Below, in pieces: positions 43,807 to 52,396 of a stretch of 64,000 bases of DNA; position 1 is the first letter of the stretch, and each line of letters starts with the position of its first letter. The position numbers and the translations under genes were made by a program. Source of the DNA: Desulfarculus baarsii DSM 2075 (lineage in GTDB: Bacteria; Desulfobacterota; Desulfarculia; Desulfarculales; Desulfarculaceae); contig NC_014365.1 of the NCBI RefSeq assembly GCF_000143965.1, forward strand, positions 3,065,501-3,129,500, read 5' to 3'. The notes below the pieces were generated by a model, which saw only the letters and a program-made list of their open reading frames with translations, was not told where the DNA came from and did no database searches.

Positions 43807-45078
43807 ATGAGCATTTTCAGCCGCTACATCGAATGGGCCATTCCCGAGCAAATCAAGACCGACGTCGATCTCTACAGGCGCGCCCGCCAACTGGTCACCT
43901 TCACCATGATCGCGCCGCTATTTTTTATCTACAACGTCATCAAATGGTTCAACCTGGGCAGCGCGACCCTGGCCGTGTCCATGGCCATCGTGGGCCTGGT
44001 GGTGACGCTGGTGCCGTTGGTGCTGCGCCTGACCAAATCCTTCGCGGCCATGGGCAACCTCATCTTTCTGGCCCTGGGCTGGCACTTCGCCATCCTGCCC
44101 TATTTCACCGGCGGCATTCATTCCAGCGCCCTGACCTGGAACCTGATCATGCCGGCCCTGGTGGCCACCTTCATGGGCATGCGCAGCTTCATGTTTTGGT
44201 CGCTGGCCATGATCGCCGAGATGATTCTGTTCATCGCCATCGACAAGGCCGGCATCCCCTTGCCCACCATTCATCTGACCGAGGCCCAGGCCACCCAGGC
44301 CCTCATCGCCAACGTCATGGGCCCCCTGCTGGCCATCGCCATCACCATGTACTTCAATATCAAGGGCTTCCAGTTCGCCTTCGGCATCCAGGGCCAGGCC
44401 TTGGAGGCCCAGAGCGCCGCCCGCCGCGAGCAGGAACAGGCCGCCGTCCAGTTGGAGCAGCTAAACGCCAACCTGGCCGCCATCTTTGAAAAAGTCGGCG
44501 AGACCACCAACCGCCTGGCCACCAACACCCTGAAGGAAATGGCGTCCATGACCCGCCAAAACGCCGCCAGCGCCGAACAAGCCGACCAAATGATGAAAAA
44601 TTCCGGGCAAATAGTCCAAGCAGCCAGCCAATCCATGGACCAGCTCACCCTGTCCATGGACGAGATCACCAAGGCTAGCGCCCAGACGGTCAAGATCATC
44701 AAGACCATCGACGAAATCGCCTTCCAGACAAACCTCCTTGCCCTCAACGCCGCCGTGGAGGCAGCCCGAGCCGGCGAGGCCGGCGTGGGCTTCGCCGTGG
44801 TGGCCGACGAGGTGCGCAACCTGGCCCAGCGGGCCACCGAGGCGGCCAAGAACACCGCCGGCCTATTGGAGGGCACGGTGCAAAAAATCCGCGCCGGCTC
44901 CGAGCTCGTTTCGCGGACAAATCAGGCCGTGGGCCAGGTGGCCCAGACCGTGGGCGGCGCCAGCGCCTTGCTGGACCGCATCGCCGTGGCCTCCCATCAG
45001 CAGGCCCAGGGTATCGAGGAGATCAACCAGGCCGTGGCCGAGATGGACCGCATCGTCCAGGAAAACGCCCTGCGCTGA
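43807..45078 (+). CDS. methyl-accepting chemotaxis protein with multi-pass membrane sensor
   Basis: A 423-residue chemoreceptor. The first ~190 residues hold about six hydrophobic helices (roughly 31-48, 54-74, 81-100, 110-128, 129-147, 165-184) with only short loops and no periplasmic domain. The signalling domain follows without a HAMP domain and includes the conserved hairpin tip '[26 protein letters not shown]' (around residues 316-340), which binds CheA/CheW. ATG 43807 has AGGGGG upstream and is preferred to the longer frame. Sensing probably occurs in or near the membrane. No C-terminal CheR/CheB pentapeptide is present. Confidence 0.9.
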   Translation: MSIFSRYIEWAIPEQIKTDVDLYRRARQLVTFTMIAPLFFIYNVIKWFNLGSATLAVSMAIVGLVVTLVPLVLRLTKSFAAMGNLIFLALGWHFAILPYFTGGIHSSALTWNLIMPALVATFMGMRSFMFWSLAMIAEMILFIAIDKAGIPLPTIHLTEAQATQALIANVMGPLLAIAITMYFNIKGFQFAFGIQGQALEAQSAARREQEQAAVQLEQLNANLAAIFEKVGETTNRLATNTLKEMASMTRQNAASAEQADQMMKNSGQIVQAASQSMDQLTLSMDEITKASAQTVKIIKTIDEIAFQTNLLALNAAVEAARAGEAGVGFAVVADEVRNLAQRATEAAKNTAGLLEGTVQKIRAGSELVSRTNQAVGQVAQTVGGASALLDRIAVASHQQAQGIEEINQAVAEMDRIVQENALR

Positions 45079-45098
45079 CCCGCCGCCGGCGGCCAACA

Positions 45099-45145
45099 CG
45101 ACAAAGCCCCGACAGCCGCTCGCCACGGCCGCCGGGGCTTTGTCG
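45099..45145. terminator. bidirectional terminator between chemoreceptor and acyltransferase
   Basis: A perfect 13-bp stem CGACAAAGCCCCG/CGGGGCTTTGTCG (45099-45111 with 45133-45145), with no strong T-run beyond. It serves both convergent genes. Confidence 0.6.
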
Positions 45146-45164
45146 ATTCAACGCGCGCGCTGGC

Positions 45165-46316
45165 TCAGGCCGCCGCCCTGGCCGCCGCGCGCTTGGCGTG
45201 CCAACGCATGATGCGGGCGCGCATGGGTTCCTCGAACTTCTTGGTCATGAACACCGATATGGCCACCACCAACAAGGCGTAGGCATAAAACAAGGCCATG
45301 CCGTTGGTCGGGGTGATGTGCTTTTCGAAAAAGAAACGAATGATGACGTGATACATGAAAATCGAATAACTGGCCTCGCCCAGGGTCAGGAATACCTTGT
45401 GCGAGAGCAACTTGCTCAGCGCGCCGGCTTGGAAGGCGAAGACGAGAATCGCTAGGCCGAAAAGCGGAAAAATACCGGAATGCCGAAACCATCGCGTGAG
45501 AAGGCCATGCAGGTAAGACTCCTGGCCGCCCAGCGCCTTTTTCAACACCCAAAATACGTCATAGAAATAAACGAACGCCGTCACCACCGCGATCACGGCG
45601 CACAACTCGGCGATGGTCGCCAGCCAGAAATTGAGCTTCACGCCTTGCAGCCGCCGCCACGCCAAGGCCAGGCTCATGCCGAAAACAAACTCGAGCAGCC
45701 GCGCGGCCGGGTTGATATAACCCAGCGACCAGGCTATCTCGCGCGACAAGGGGCCAGGCGACATCACGCAATACCGCCAGCCAAGCCAGATCATCACGCC
45801 GGTCAAGGCCGCAGACAAGGCCAACGTCACGGGCCATCTTTTATGGAAATTGACCACCAAAACGATAAACGCCAGATAAAAACACATCTCGGCCGAAATG
45901 GCCCAGCTCTGGCCGTTCAACGAAAAATTCAGCGCCTTCAGCGGAAACAAGGCATGGGCGAAAATAAAATTGAGAAACACGACCGGCGACAGCGGATCAT
46001 AGCGCCTCAGCGAAAAAACGCCCCAGACCACGACCAGCAAAAACACATTGCACAAAAAATGCGTTGGGTAAAGCCGGGCAAATCTGGCCATCAAAAACTT
46101 TTTGACGTCCTTGAGCCCATCGGGCCGATAATAGACATAGGTGATGACGAAACCGGACAGCACAAAGAAAAAAGACACCGCCTGGTCCAAAGGGCATTTC
46201 CACAGCGGCTTGAAGCCAAAAAAACATGCGGCGTGATGGATGACGATCAGCATCGCCGCGAAAAAACGCAGCGACGTCAATGGCAACAACCGCCGCGGAG
46301 GTTGCGCGTGATCCAT
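45165..46316 (-). CDS. acyltransferase family 3 (OafA/NodX type)
   Basis: A 383-residue membrane protein with about ten transmembrane helices of the acyltransferase-3 family, which O-acetylates or acylates surface sugars. 'LTSLRFFAAMLIVIHHAACFF' in TM1 carries the conserved R and H-H. 'DQAVSFFFVLSGFVITYVYY' and 'FLMARFARLYPTHFLCN' (R-x-R-x-x-P) are family hallmarks. ATG 46316 has GGGAG upstream. The gene is noticeably richer in A/T-ending codons and poly-A runs than its neighbours, suggesting acquisition. It probably modifies O-antigen or another glycan; the substrate is unknown. Confidence 0.88.
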   Translation of the reverse strand: MDHAQPPRRLLPLTSLRFFAAMLIVIHHAACFFGFKPLWKCPLDQAVSFFFVLSGFVITYVYYRPDGLKDVKKFLMARFARLYPTHFLCNVFLLVVVWGVFSLRRYDPLSPVVFLNFIFAHALFPLKALNFSLNGQSWAISAEMCFYLAFIVLVVNFHKRWPVTLALSAALTGVMIWLGWRYCVMSPGPLSREIAWSLGYINPAARLLEFVFGMSLALAWRRLQGVKLNFWLATIAELCAVIAVVTAFVYFYDVFWVLKKALGGQESYLHGLLTRWFRHSGIFPLFGLAILVFAFQAGALSKLLSHKVFLTLGEASYSIFMYHVIIRFFFEKHITPTNGMALFYAYALLVVAISVFMTKKFEEPMRARIMRWHAKRAAARAAA

Positions 46317-46481
46317 GCCTACTCCCTGCCCCCTGTCCGAAACCACCGGCTCGCCGCCCGCCCAACATGCCGGCACGCCACCGGAGTATGCCACGCGGCC
46401 ATCAGCCAGTCCAGACCATTGCGCCCGCGGCGGCGTCACGACGCGCTGGGCCAGGCGGCCGATTCGGATGCAAAATGGCCC

Positions 46482-46510
46482 TTGACGGCCGCAAGCGCCC
46501 AAGGTATATG
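46482..46510 (+). promoter_or_regulatory. tRNA-Thr promoter
   Basis: TTGACG (46482-46487), exactly 17 bp, TATATG (46505-46510). It would start transcription ~10 nt before the tRNA. Confidence 0.7.
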
Positions 46511-46525
46511 AGATTTCACATTTTA

Positions 46526-46600
46526 GCCGGCGTAGCTCAGGGGTAGAGCAGCTGATTCGTAATCAGCAGGTCGCGGGTTCAAATCCCATCGCCGGCTCCA
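46526..46600 (+). tRNA. tRNA-Thr (anticodon CGT)
   Basis: A 75-nt cloverleaf: acceptor GCCGGCG/CGCCGGC, discriminator T and encoded CCA; D-arm GCTC-loop-GAGC; anticodon stem GCTGA/TCAGC with loop TTCGTAA, giving anticodon CGT, which reads ACG. The T-arm contains TTCAAAT but has one C-A mismatch and one G-U pair in its stem (GCGGG/CCCAT). It is a single gene with its own promoter and terminator. Confidence 0.95.
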
Positions 46601-46613
46601 GTATTCGCGCCGA

Positions 46614-46644
46614 CAGGCTAGGCTCACCGCCTAGCCTGTTTTTT
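46614..46644 (+). terminator. rho-independent terminator after tRNA-Thr
   Basis: A perfect 10-bp stem CAGGCTAGGC/GCCTAGCCTG with loop TCACC and a run of six Ts, ending 44 nt past the tRNA. Confidence 0.9.
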
Positions 46645-46953
46645 GTTGTGGGCCGCCGGGCGCGCCGACATGGCCTGCCAAGTGAGACGCCCCGCAGCGG
46701 CCCGCGCCTCATCTCCCCCGCCCTCGATCACGCCGAGCTCGATCTACTCGCCTTTCCTGAAGGAAGCAAGAATTTTGCGCCGATAATAGACATCCTCGAG
46801 CGGGCCGGGGCGGTGCGCGCCCCAGGCGGCGCATGGCCATGGTGAGGGCGACGCCTCCGCCCACGGCCACGCGCGGCCGTTAGCGCGCCCAGGCGGCGCA
46901 ATCCACTTTCGGCGGCCGGTCGAGAATCGTCGCGTTCAGGGCAATTTTCGGCC
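46645..46953. other. gene-free stretch downstream of tRNA-Thr
   Basis: No supported gene. A short plus-strand frame (46648-46845) lacks a ribosome site and recognisable similarity. No repeat of the tRNA 3' end, integrase or transposase was seen, so there is no sign of an integrated element despite the tRNA location. Confidence 0.5.
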
Positions 46954-46982
46954 TTGACGGGCGATGCTGAACAGTGTTTAAT
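46954..46982 (+). promoter_or_regulatory. promoter of the TetR/ATC-hydrolase operon
   Basis: TTGACG (46954-46959), 17 bp, TTTAAT (46977-46982). The -10 element forms the left edge of the 22-bp palindrome. Confidence 0.65.
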
Positions 46983-46998
46983 GAACGCGTTCATTAAA
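46977..46998. promoter_or_regulatory. perfect 22-bp palindromic TetR operator
   Basis: The half-site TTTAATGAACG is followed directly by its exact inverse. It covers the -10 element and the presumed transcription start of the TetR gene, predicting autorepression. Confidence 0.75.
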
Positions 46999-47024
46999 TG
47001 AATGCATTTTGTGGCGAGCAAAGA

Positions 47025-47663
47025 ATGAGCACCACCCAGCGTAAACAGCGCGAAAAGCAAGCCCGGCGGGAGCACATCCTGGACGCGGCGGCCGGCCTGT
47101 TCGCCGAAAAGGGCTTCGAGGCCGCGACCATGGCCCAGATCGCCCGCCGGGCCGAGTTGGCCCCAGGCACGCTTTACATCTACTTCAAGAGCAAGGACGA
47201 ACTTTACTTCGCCTTGCTGGAGCCGCAGTTGCTGGCCCACCACCAGCGCAATCTGCAGATCGCCGCCGACGAGGCCGCGCCGGCCGACCGGGCCATTGCC
47301 GAGGTCTTGTTGGAAGCGGGCCGCTATTATCTGGAAAAGCCGGGCATGATCCACCTGCTGACCAGCTATCACGCCCAAAAATATCGCCGGCTGCTTTCGG
47401 CCGAGTGCTTCGACCGCCTGCGCGAGTTGATGCGCGCCAACGTGGACGTGTTGGCGGCGTTGCTGCGGCGGGGCGTGGAGCAAGGCCTTTTCGCGCCCAT
47501 GGACGCCTTGGCCACGGCGATCATGATCTGGAACATGGCCATGGGCGTGGTTCAGGGCCAGGAGGCGCGGGTTTTTCGCCACAAGCGCGGCCACGGACGC
47601 GCGGCCATCGCCGCCGCCGTGGATCTGCTGATGAACGGCATCAAACGGCGCGACGCGCCATGA
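47025..47663 (+). CDS. TetR/AcrR family transcriptional regulator
   Basis: A 212-residue repressor-type protein. Residues 14-60 form the TetR helix-turn-helix ('ILDAAAGLFAEKGFEAATMAQIARRAELAPGTLYIYFKSKDEL' in family order). The C-terminal two thirds are the ligand-binding helical domain. ATG 47025 is used; an earlier ATG at 46998 lies inside the palindromic operator and would start at or before the predicted transcription start. It probably represses itself and the adjacent gene, whose start follows within 30 nt. Ligand unknown, perhaps a fatty-acyl or amphipathic compound as in related regulators. Confidence 0.92.
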   Translation: MSTTQRKQREKQARREHILDAAAGLFAEKGFEAATMAQIARRAELAPGTLYIYFKSKDELYFALLEPQLLAHHQRNLQIAADEAAPADRAIAEVLLEAGRYYLEKPGMIHLLTSYHAQKYRRLLSAECFDRLRELMRANVDVLAALLRRGVEQGLFAPMDALATAIMIWNMAMGVVQGQEARVFRHKRGHGRAAIAAAVDLLMNGIKRRDAP

Positions 47664-47692
47664 ACGCCAAACCGGGAAAAGGAGCCATCGAC

Positions 47693-48397
47693 ATGCCCGA
47701 GCCGCAATATCCAACCAACGAAGGCATCTGGTCCGAAGGCCGCCGGGCCGAGGCCGCCTACGAAAAAGTCGATCTGGGCCTGCCTTATCAAAAGGCCGTG
47801 GCCAACTTCCGCGCCGCCTGCCAGGGCCGCGCCGATTTCGACCCGGCGGTGGTTTTTGTCTGGGGCACGATGCAGGCCATGGCCGTGCTCAATGTGCTAA
47901 AGGCCGTGGAGGGCGCTTTTGGCGCGGCGGGCCAGGATGTCGTGCGCCAGGCCATCAACCAGAGCGGCTATCGGGCGGCCCAAGAGATGATGGAAAACTC
48001 CAGTTTCCCCGAGGGCCTCAGCGAGGCCGAACTGGGCTCGTTCGTCACCACGGCCATCAACACCGTGCTCTACGCCAGCCTGGAGCGGCCGTGGATCGCC
48101 GGCGAAAAGCGTTATGAATTCGACATATTGTGGTGCCCGCACCAAGACATGTACACGGCCTTTGACTGCCGCGTGCAGCGCTATTTCGTCGAAGGCATGC
48201 TGGACGCCATGGAAGACGCCGGCCTGCCGCGTTCGCTGCCCGTCGTGGACAAGCTGATCCCCCACGGCGACGATCACTGTCATTTTTTCGTGCAATTGCT
48301 GGAAGACAAGCAGGGGGTCAACCCCTGGCGCGATTACTCCGACCAGTTGGCGCGGCGGGCGTTGGAGCGGCTGGGCCAAAAGGCCGAGGGCGAATAG
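47693..48397 (+). CDS. L-2-amino-thiazoline-4-carboxylate hydrolase-like protein
   Basis: A 234-residue cytoplasmic protein resembling the ATC-hydrolase-like family (PF14196), many of whose members have no known substrate. Features are 'VFVWGTMQAMAVLNVLKAVEGAFG', 'RYEFDILWCPHQDMYTAFDCRVQRYF' and 'IPHGDDHCHFFVQLLED', where conserved Cys/His occur. ATG 47693 has AAGGAG 9 nt upstream; an ATG at 47660 that overlaps the TetR stop as ATGA is possible. Co-transcription with TetR suggests this is the regulated function. The family name should not be read as a proven activity. Confidence 0.55.
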   Translation: MPEPQYPTNEGIWSEGRRAEAAYEKVDLGLPYQKAVANFRAACQGRADFDPAVVFVWGTMQAMAVLNVLKAVEGAFGAAGQDVVRQAINQSGYRAAQEMMENSSFPEGLSEAELGSFVTTAINTVLYASLERPWIAGEKRYEFDILWCPHQDMYTAFDCRVQRYFVEGMLDAMEDAGLPRSLPVVDKLIPHGDDHCHFFVQLLEDKQGVNPWRDYSDQLARRALERLGQKAEGE

Positions 48398-48419
48398 GGC
48401 CGGGCGGCGGGTCGATGGC

Positions 48420-51347
48420 TCAGAAAACGCCCGTTTGGCCGCCTTCCAGGGCGGCCCGCACCGCCGCCAGCAGCTCTGTCCGGCGGAAGGGTTTGGCCAC
48501 GTAGCCTACCGCCCCGCCTTCCAGGGCGGCCTGGACCTGGCCGTCGGCCGCGTAGCCGCTGGCGATGAGCACCCTGGCCGCCGGGTCGCCGGCCATGATC
48601 GCCAGCATGGCCTTGCGCCCGCCCATGCCCGGCATGCTCATGTCCATGAGCACCAGGTCAAAGCCCGCCTCGTCTTGCCGGTAGGCCTCAATGGCCAGTT
48701 CGCCGCTGGCCACGGCGCGCACCTGGTAGCCGGCGCTTTCGAGCATGCGCGCGGTGACGTCGCGGATGGCCGCTTCGTCGTCGACCAGCAAGAGACGCTC
48801 GCGGCCGCCGACGACCGCCCGCGCGGGCGCGTCGGCCTCGACGGCCGGCGTCGACTGGCTTTGCAGGGCCGGAAAGAACACGGTGAAGGTCGTGCCCTGG
48901 CCGAGCTCGCTGTGGCAATCGATGTGGCCGCCGTGGCCCAGGACAATGCCGTAGACCGTGGCCAGGCCCAAGCCGGTGCCCTTGCCCTTGGGCTTGGTGG
49001 TGAAGAAAGGCTCGAAGATGCGTTCGATGGTCTGGCGGTCCATGCCCTGACCAGTGTCGGAGACGCTCAAGGACACGTATTGGCCCGAGAACGTCCGGCC
49101 GCAGGCCAGACAGGACCGGTTTTCCACCACGACATTTTCGGTCCTTATGCGCAGCAGCCCACCGTCGGGCATGGCGTCGGCGGCGTTGACGCCCAGGTTT
49201 AGCAGAATCTGCTCCAGTTGGTTGGCGTCGGCGTTGATGGGCCGCAAGCGCCGGATTAGCTCGAGTTCCAGGCCGATCATGCGCGGGATGGTTTTTTCCA
49301 GCAGTTGGGCGGCCTGGCTGACGGCCTGGTTCAAGTCCAACGGCCTGAGGTCCACCTCGACCTTGCGGCTGAAGGTGAGGATCTGGCGCACCAGTTGCTT
49401 GCCTCGTTCGCCGGCCTTGACGATCTGCTCCAGGTCGGCGGGATTGGCGCGCTTGGTTTTGGCGTCTTGCAGGGCCATTTCGGCGTAGCCCAGAATCGCG
49501 CCAAGGATGTTGTTGAAGTCGTGGGCCACGCCGCCGGCCATCACGCCGATGGCCTCCATCTTGCGGGCCTGCATGAGCTGGCCTTCCAGCTTGACCTTTT
49601 CGGCCTCGGCCTGCTTGCTCTCGGTGATATCGCGCGAGAAGCTGGCGATCTGGGCCACCTCGCCGTCGGCGCCCGGCACGGGGAACATGCGGATCATGTA
49701 ATGACGGCCGTCGCGATCTTCCTCGAAAACCGTGGGCTGGCCGGTCCTCAGGATGTGTTCGACCTTGGCGCTACGGATCCTGGCCGTCTCCGGCGGCAGG
49801 CGCTCGCACAGCGACTGACCCACCAAGTCCTCGGGCCGCAGGCCCCGGCGTCTGGCCCCGTGCTCGTTGATGGCCAGGATCGTGCAGTCGGGGTCCAGGA
49901 GGATCACCGAATCGGAGGTGGCGTTGAACAGGGCGGTGATGCGCCGGCTGCTCTCGCGGATGCGCTCCTCGGCCAGCTTGCGCTCGCTGATGTCGCGGGC
50001 CAGGCTCTGGGCCAGCCGCTGGCCGCCCACCTCCAGCAGGCCCACGCTCAGCTCCACCGGCAAAAGCGAGCCGTCTTTTTTGCGATGGCGCGTCTCGAAG
50101 CGTTGGCCGTGGCCAGGGGTCAGGCGTCGCCAAAGCTCCTCGTAACGCCCGCCGGCCATGGCCGGGTCGATATCGGCGATGGCCATGGCCAGCAGTTCGT
50201 CGCGTTCGTAGGCCAAAATGGCGCAGGCGGCGCGGTTGACGTCCTGGATGCGCCCTTGCGCGTCGGTTAGAAAAAAGGCGTCGGCGGCCTGATCCACCAA
50301 CGAGCGGAAGCGGGTTTCGCTGTCGCGCAGGGTGGTTTCGGCCTGTTTGCGGGCGGTGATGTCCACGTGGGTGCCGATGATGCGCAGGGCAAGGCCGTCG
50401 GCGGCGCGCTCCACGGCCTTGCCCCGCCCCAAAATCCAGCGCCAGGCGCCATCGGCGGCGCGCGCGCGAAATTCGATCTCAAAGCCCGGGACGCGGTTTT
50501 CCACGCAGTCCTGATTGGTCCGCGTGGCCAGAGCGCGGTCGTCGGGATGCAACAGATCGGACCAATCCTGAATCCGTTGGCCGGAGCGGTCCGGGTCGTA
50601 GCCCAGCATGCGCCAATAGCCGGGGCTGTAATAGACCTCGCCGCTGGCCACGTTCCAATCCCACAGGCCGTCGCTGGTGGCCTCCATGGCCAGGCGGAAG
50701 CGCGTCTCGCTGTGGCGCAGGTCGTCTTCCAGGGCGATGCGCCGGCGGTCGGCCAGGTAGACGGCCACGCCCACCAGCCCCAGCAGCAACGTGGCCGCCA
50801 CCACCGCCAGGCCAAACTGCAAATCCAGCCGGCGCGACAGCTCCATGACGTGGCGCTGGGCCTGCAGATCGATGGCGTCGGCCCGCCGCTCCAGGTCATT
50901 GAAGGCCACGCGCAGGGCCACGGCCTGGCCGGCCTTGGCCTGGCCGGCGTTTTTCCAGCGCTCCAGGCTGGCGTCGAAGGCGTCCACCTTGTGGCGAAAT
51001 TCCTCGGCCGTTTGCCCTTCCACGCCGGCCTGACGCTGGAGGGCGTCCTCGAACGAGGCGAGGGCCTGGCGCAACAGGGCCACGCCCTCGGCCTGACCAA
51101 AGGGCGCGCCGGGCTCCTCGCCCAGGCTGAGGTGCAAAAAGCCCTTGCTCAGGTCGATGCGCGCCTGGCGGATGTTTTCGAAACGCCCCAAGGCGGCGCG
51201 CATGGTCTCGCGGCCTTGGGCGTGCATCCAGGCGATGGCCGCGCAGATCAAAAACGCCAGCAAGAATACGCCCCAAATCCACAGCGGCGAATGGCGCGGA
51301 CGGCCCGAGGCCGATCGCTGGCCGGTTTTGTCGGCGGCGCTTTTCAT
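48420..51347 (-). CDS. hybrid sensor histidine kinase with PAS domains and receiver
   Basis: A 975-residue membrane kinase. TM1 is about 22-42 and TM2 about 181-203, enclosing a helical periplasmic sensor. Three PAS domains follow, roughly 215-335 ('ATSDGLWDWNVASGEVYYSPGYWRMLGY'), 340-465 and 470-590. HisKA has H609 in 'GGVAHDFNNILG'. The ATPase shows 'NLGVNAADAM' (N box), 'DTGQGMD', 'FEPFFTTK' and 'GTGLGLATVYGI'. The C-terminal receiver has phospho-acceptor D902. ATG 51347 overlaps the stop of the solute-binding gene as ATGA. No dedicated output regulator lies next to it. The coupling suggests the binding protein presents its ligand to this kinase (inference). Confidence 0.9.
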   Translation of the reverse strand: MKSAADKTGQRSASGRPRHSPLWIWGVFLLAFLICAAIAWMHAQGRETMRAALGRFENIRQARIDLSKGFLHLSLGEEPGAPFGQAEGVALLRQALASFEDALQRQAGVEGQTAEEFRHKVDAFDASLERWKNAGQAKAGQAVALRVAFNDLERRADAIDLQAQRHVMELSRRLDLQFGLAVVAATLLLGLVGVAVYLADRRRIALEDDLRHSETRFRLAMEATSDGLWDWNVASGEVYYSPGYWRMLGYDPDRSGQRIQDWSDLLHPDDRALATRTNQDCVENRVPGFEIEFRARAADGAWRWILGRGKAVERAADGLALRIIGTHVDITARKQAETTLRDSETRFRSLVDQAADAFFLTDAQGRIQDVNRAACAILAYERDELLAMAIADIDPAMAGGRYEELWRRLTPGHGQRFETRHRKKDGSLLPVELSVGLLEVGGQRLAQSLARDISERKLAEERIRESSRRITALFNATSDSVILLDPDCTILAINEHGARRRGLRPEDLVGQSLCERLPPETARIRSAKVEHILRTGQPTVFEEDRDGRHYMIRMFPVPGADGEVAQIASFSRDITESKQAEAEKVKLEGQLMQARKMEAIGVMAGGVAHDFNNILGAILGYAEMALQDAKTKRANPADLEQIVKAGERGKQLVRQILTFSRKVEVDLRPLDLNQAVSQAAQLLEKTIPRMIGLELELIRRLRPINADANQLEQILLNLGVNAADAMPDGGLLRIRTENVVVENRSCLACGRTFSGQYVSLSVSDTGQGMDRQTIERIFEPFFTTKPKGKGTGLGLATVYGIVLGHGGHIDCHSELGQGTTFTVFFPALQSQSTPAVEADAPARAVVGGRERLLLVDDEAAIRDVTARMLESAGYQVRAVASGELAIEAYRQDEAGFDLVLMDMSMPGMGGRKAMLAIMAGDPAARVLIASGYAADGQVQAALEGGAVGYVAKPFRRTELLAAVRAALEGGQTGVF

Positions 51348-52204
51348 CGGCTTGGCTGCTCCCCATCCGACGCGTGGCGGGGCAGTTCGGCATCGGTGAA
51401 GCCGAACCTGGTCATCAGCGCCAGGTGTTGCGGTCCGCCGACGTAGTCCGCCAGCACCGCGTTCCAGGCCTCCAGCAGGCGACGATCGGCTTTGCGAAAG
51501 GCGAAAGCGCCCAGACCCGTCTCGCCGTCGCGGGGTGCGTGAAATGGTTCGGCCGCCTCGGTCCGGCCCGTCGGGCCGGTCATGGCCAGCCAGCGCACCG
51601 CCGGCGACGAAAGGGCCAAGGCGTCGGCCGCGCCGGACTCCACGGCCGCCCGGCCGGTGAGCGCGTCGGGCACGGTAACGAGCTGGGCCTGGGCCGCGCC
51701 CATGCGCCGCAGGGCCTGCTCCTCCACCGAACCGGCCAGGGTGGCTATCCTGATGTCGGCCAGCGCCAGGGCCTGCCTGTATGAATGGAGCCCCCGCGGG
51801 TTGCCCCGCGGCGTCAACAAGCCCGGGCGCACCTGAAAGGTGGGCAGGGAAAAACTCACCCGGCGCGCCCGCTGGGGCGTGACGAACATGCCCGCGGCGA
51901 CGACGTCGATGCGTCCGGCCTCCAGTTCGTCGATGAGCGAGGCGAACTCCACCTGCCGCCACTTGACGCGGCACAGGCCCAACTTCGCCGCCACATACTT
52001 GGCGACTTCCGGCGATTCACCGGTGACTTGGCCGTCAGCGGCCAGAAAGGCGTAGGGCGCCTCCACCGCGTAGCCGATGCGGATCACACCCGAATCGCGC
52101 ACCAACTCCCACGAGGAATCATTGGGCATGACGCCGACCACGCCGACGGCCAAGGCGGCGGCCATGGCCAGGCCGATGCCCCCGAACAGCGCGATTCGTT
52201 TCAT
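51344..52204 (-). CDS. periplasmic amino-acid-type solute-binding protein (SBP family 3)
   Basis: A 286-residue exported or membrane-anchored protein. Residues 1-25 are hydrophobic ('MKRIALFGGIGLAMAAALAV'). 'VIRIGYAVEAPYAFLAADGQVTGESPEVAKYVAAKLG' and 'FASLIDELEAGRIDVVAAGMFVTPQRARRVSFS' are typical of SBP_bac_3, near the ectoine-binding EhuB branch. ATG 52204 has GGAG upstream. No transporter genes adjoin it; instead it overlaps the hybrid kinase by 4 nt, so it probably serves as a sensor input rather than for uptake. Ligand unknown. Confidence 0.85.
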   Translation of the reverse strand: MKRIALFGGIGLAMAAALAVGVVGVMPNDSSWELVRDSGVIRIGYAVEAPYAFLAADGQVTGESPEVAKYVAAKLGLCRVKWRQVEFASLIDELEAGRIDVVAAGMFVTPQRARRVSFSLPTFQVRPGLLTPRGNPRGLHSYRQALALADIRIATLAGSVEEQALRRMGAAQAQLVTVPDALTGRAAVESGAADALALSSPAVRWLAMTGPTGRTEAAEPFHAPRDGETGLGAFAFRKADRRLLEAWNAVLADYVGGPQHLALMTRFGFTDAELPRHASDGEQPSR

Positions 52205-52352
52205 GCCAGCTCCGCCGCCCACGAGACGCCCCCCTTCCATCGCCTGGCTCGCCAAGCGCCTTGGTAATCATTATGCCACAGGCCGTGGGCGCTGGGCGCT
52301 TTTTAGACCCACCAGCGGCCACCGCGCCGTGCGCTTGTTTTGGCCGCGCCCC

Positions 52353-52396
52353 TTGACGGGCGGCCGCCTCGACGCTATTATGACTGACATGTCAGT
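52353..52396 (+). promoter_or_regulatory. promoter and palindromic operator at the TetR-MMPL operon
   Basis: TTGACG (52353-52358), 17 bp, TATTAT (52376-52381). Right after it comes the perfect palindrome ACTGACATGTCAGT (52383-52396), which spans the predicted transcription start and the ATG at 52389. Confidence 0.65.

Noticed and set aside
46648-46845. 65-codon frame downstream of tRNA-Thr
   Set aside because: No ribosome site or similarity; it starts directly at the tRNA terminator tail.
46526-47024. Integrated element at the tRNA-Thr gene
   Set aside because: No integrase, no duplicated tRNA 3' end and no flanking repeats were found.
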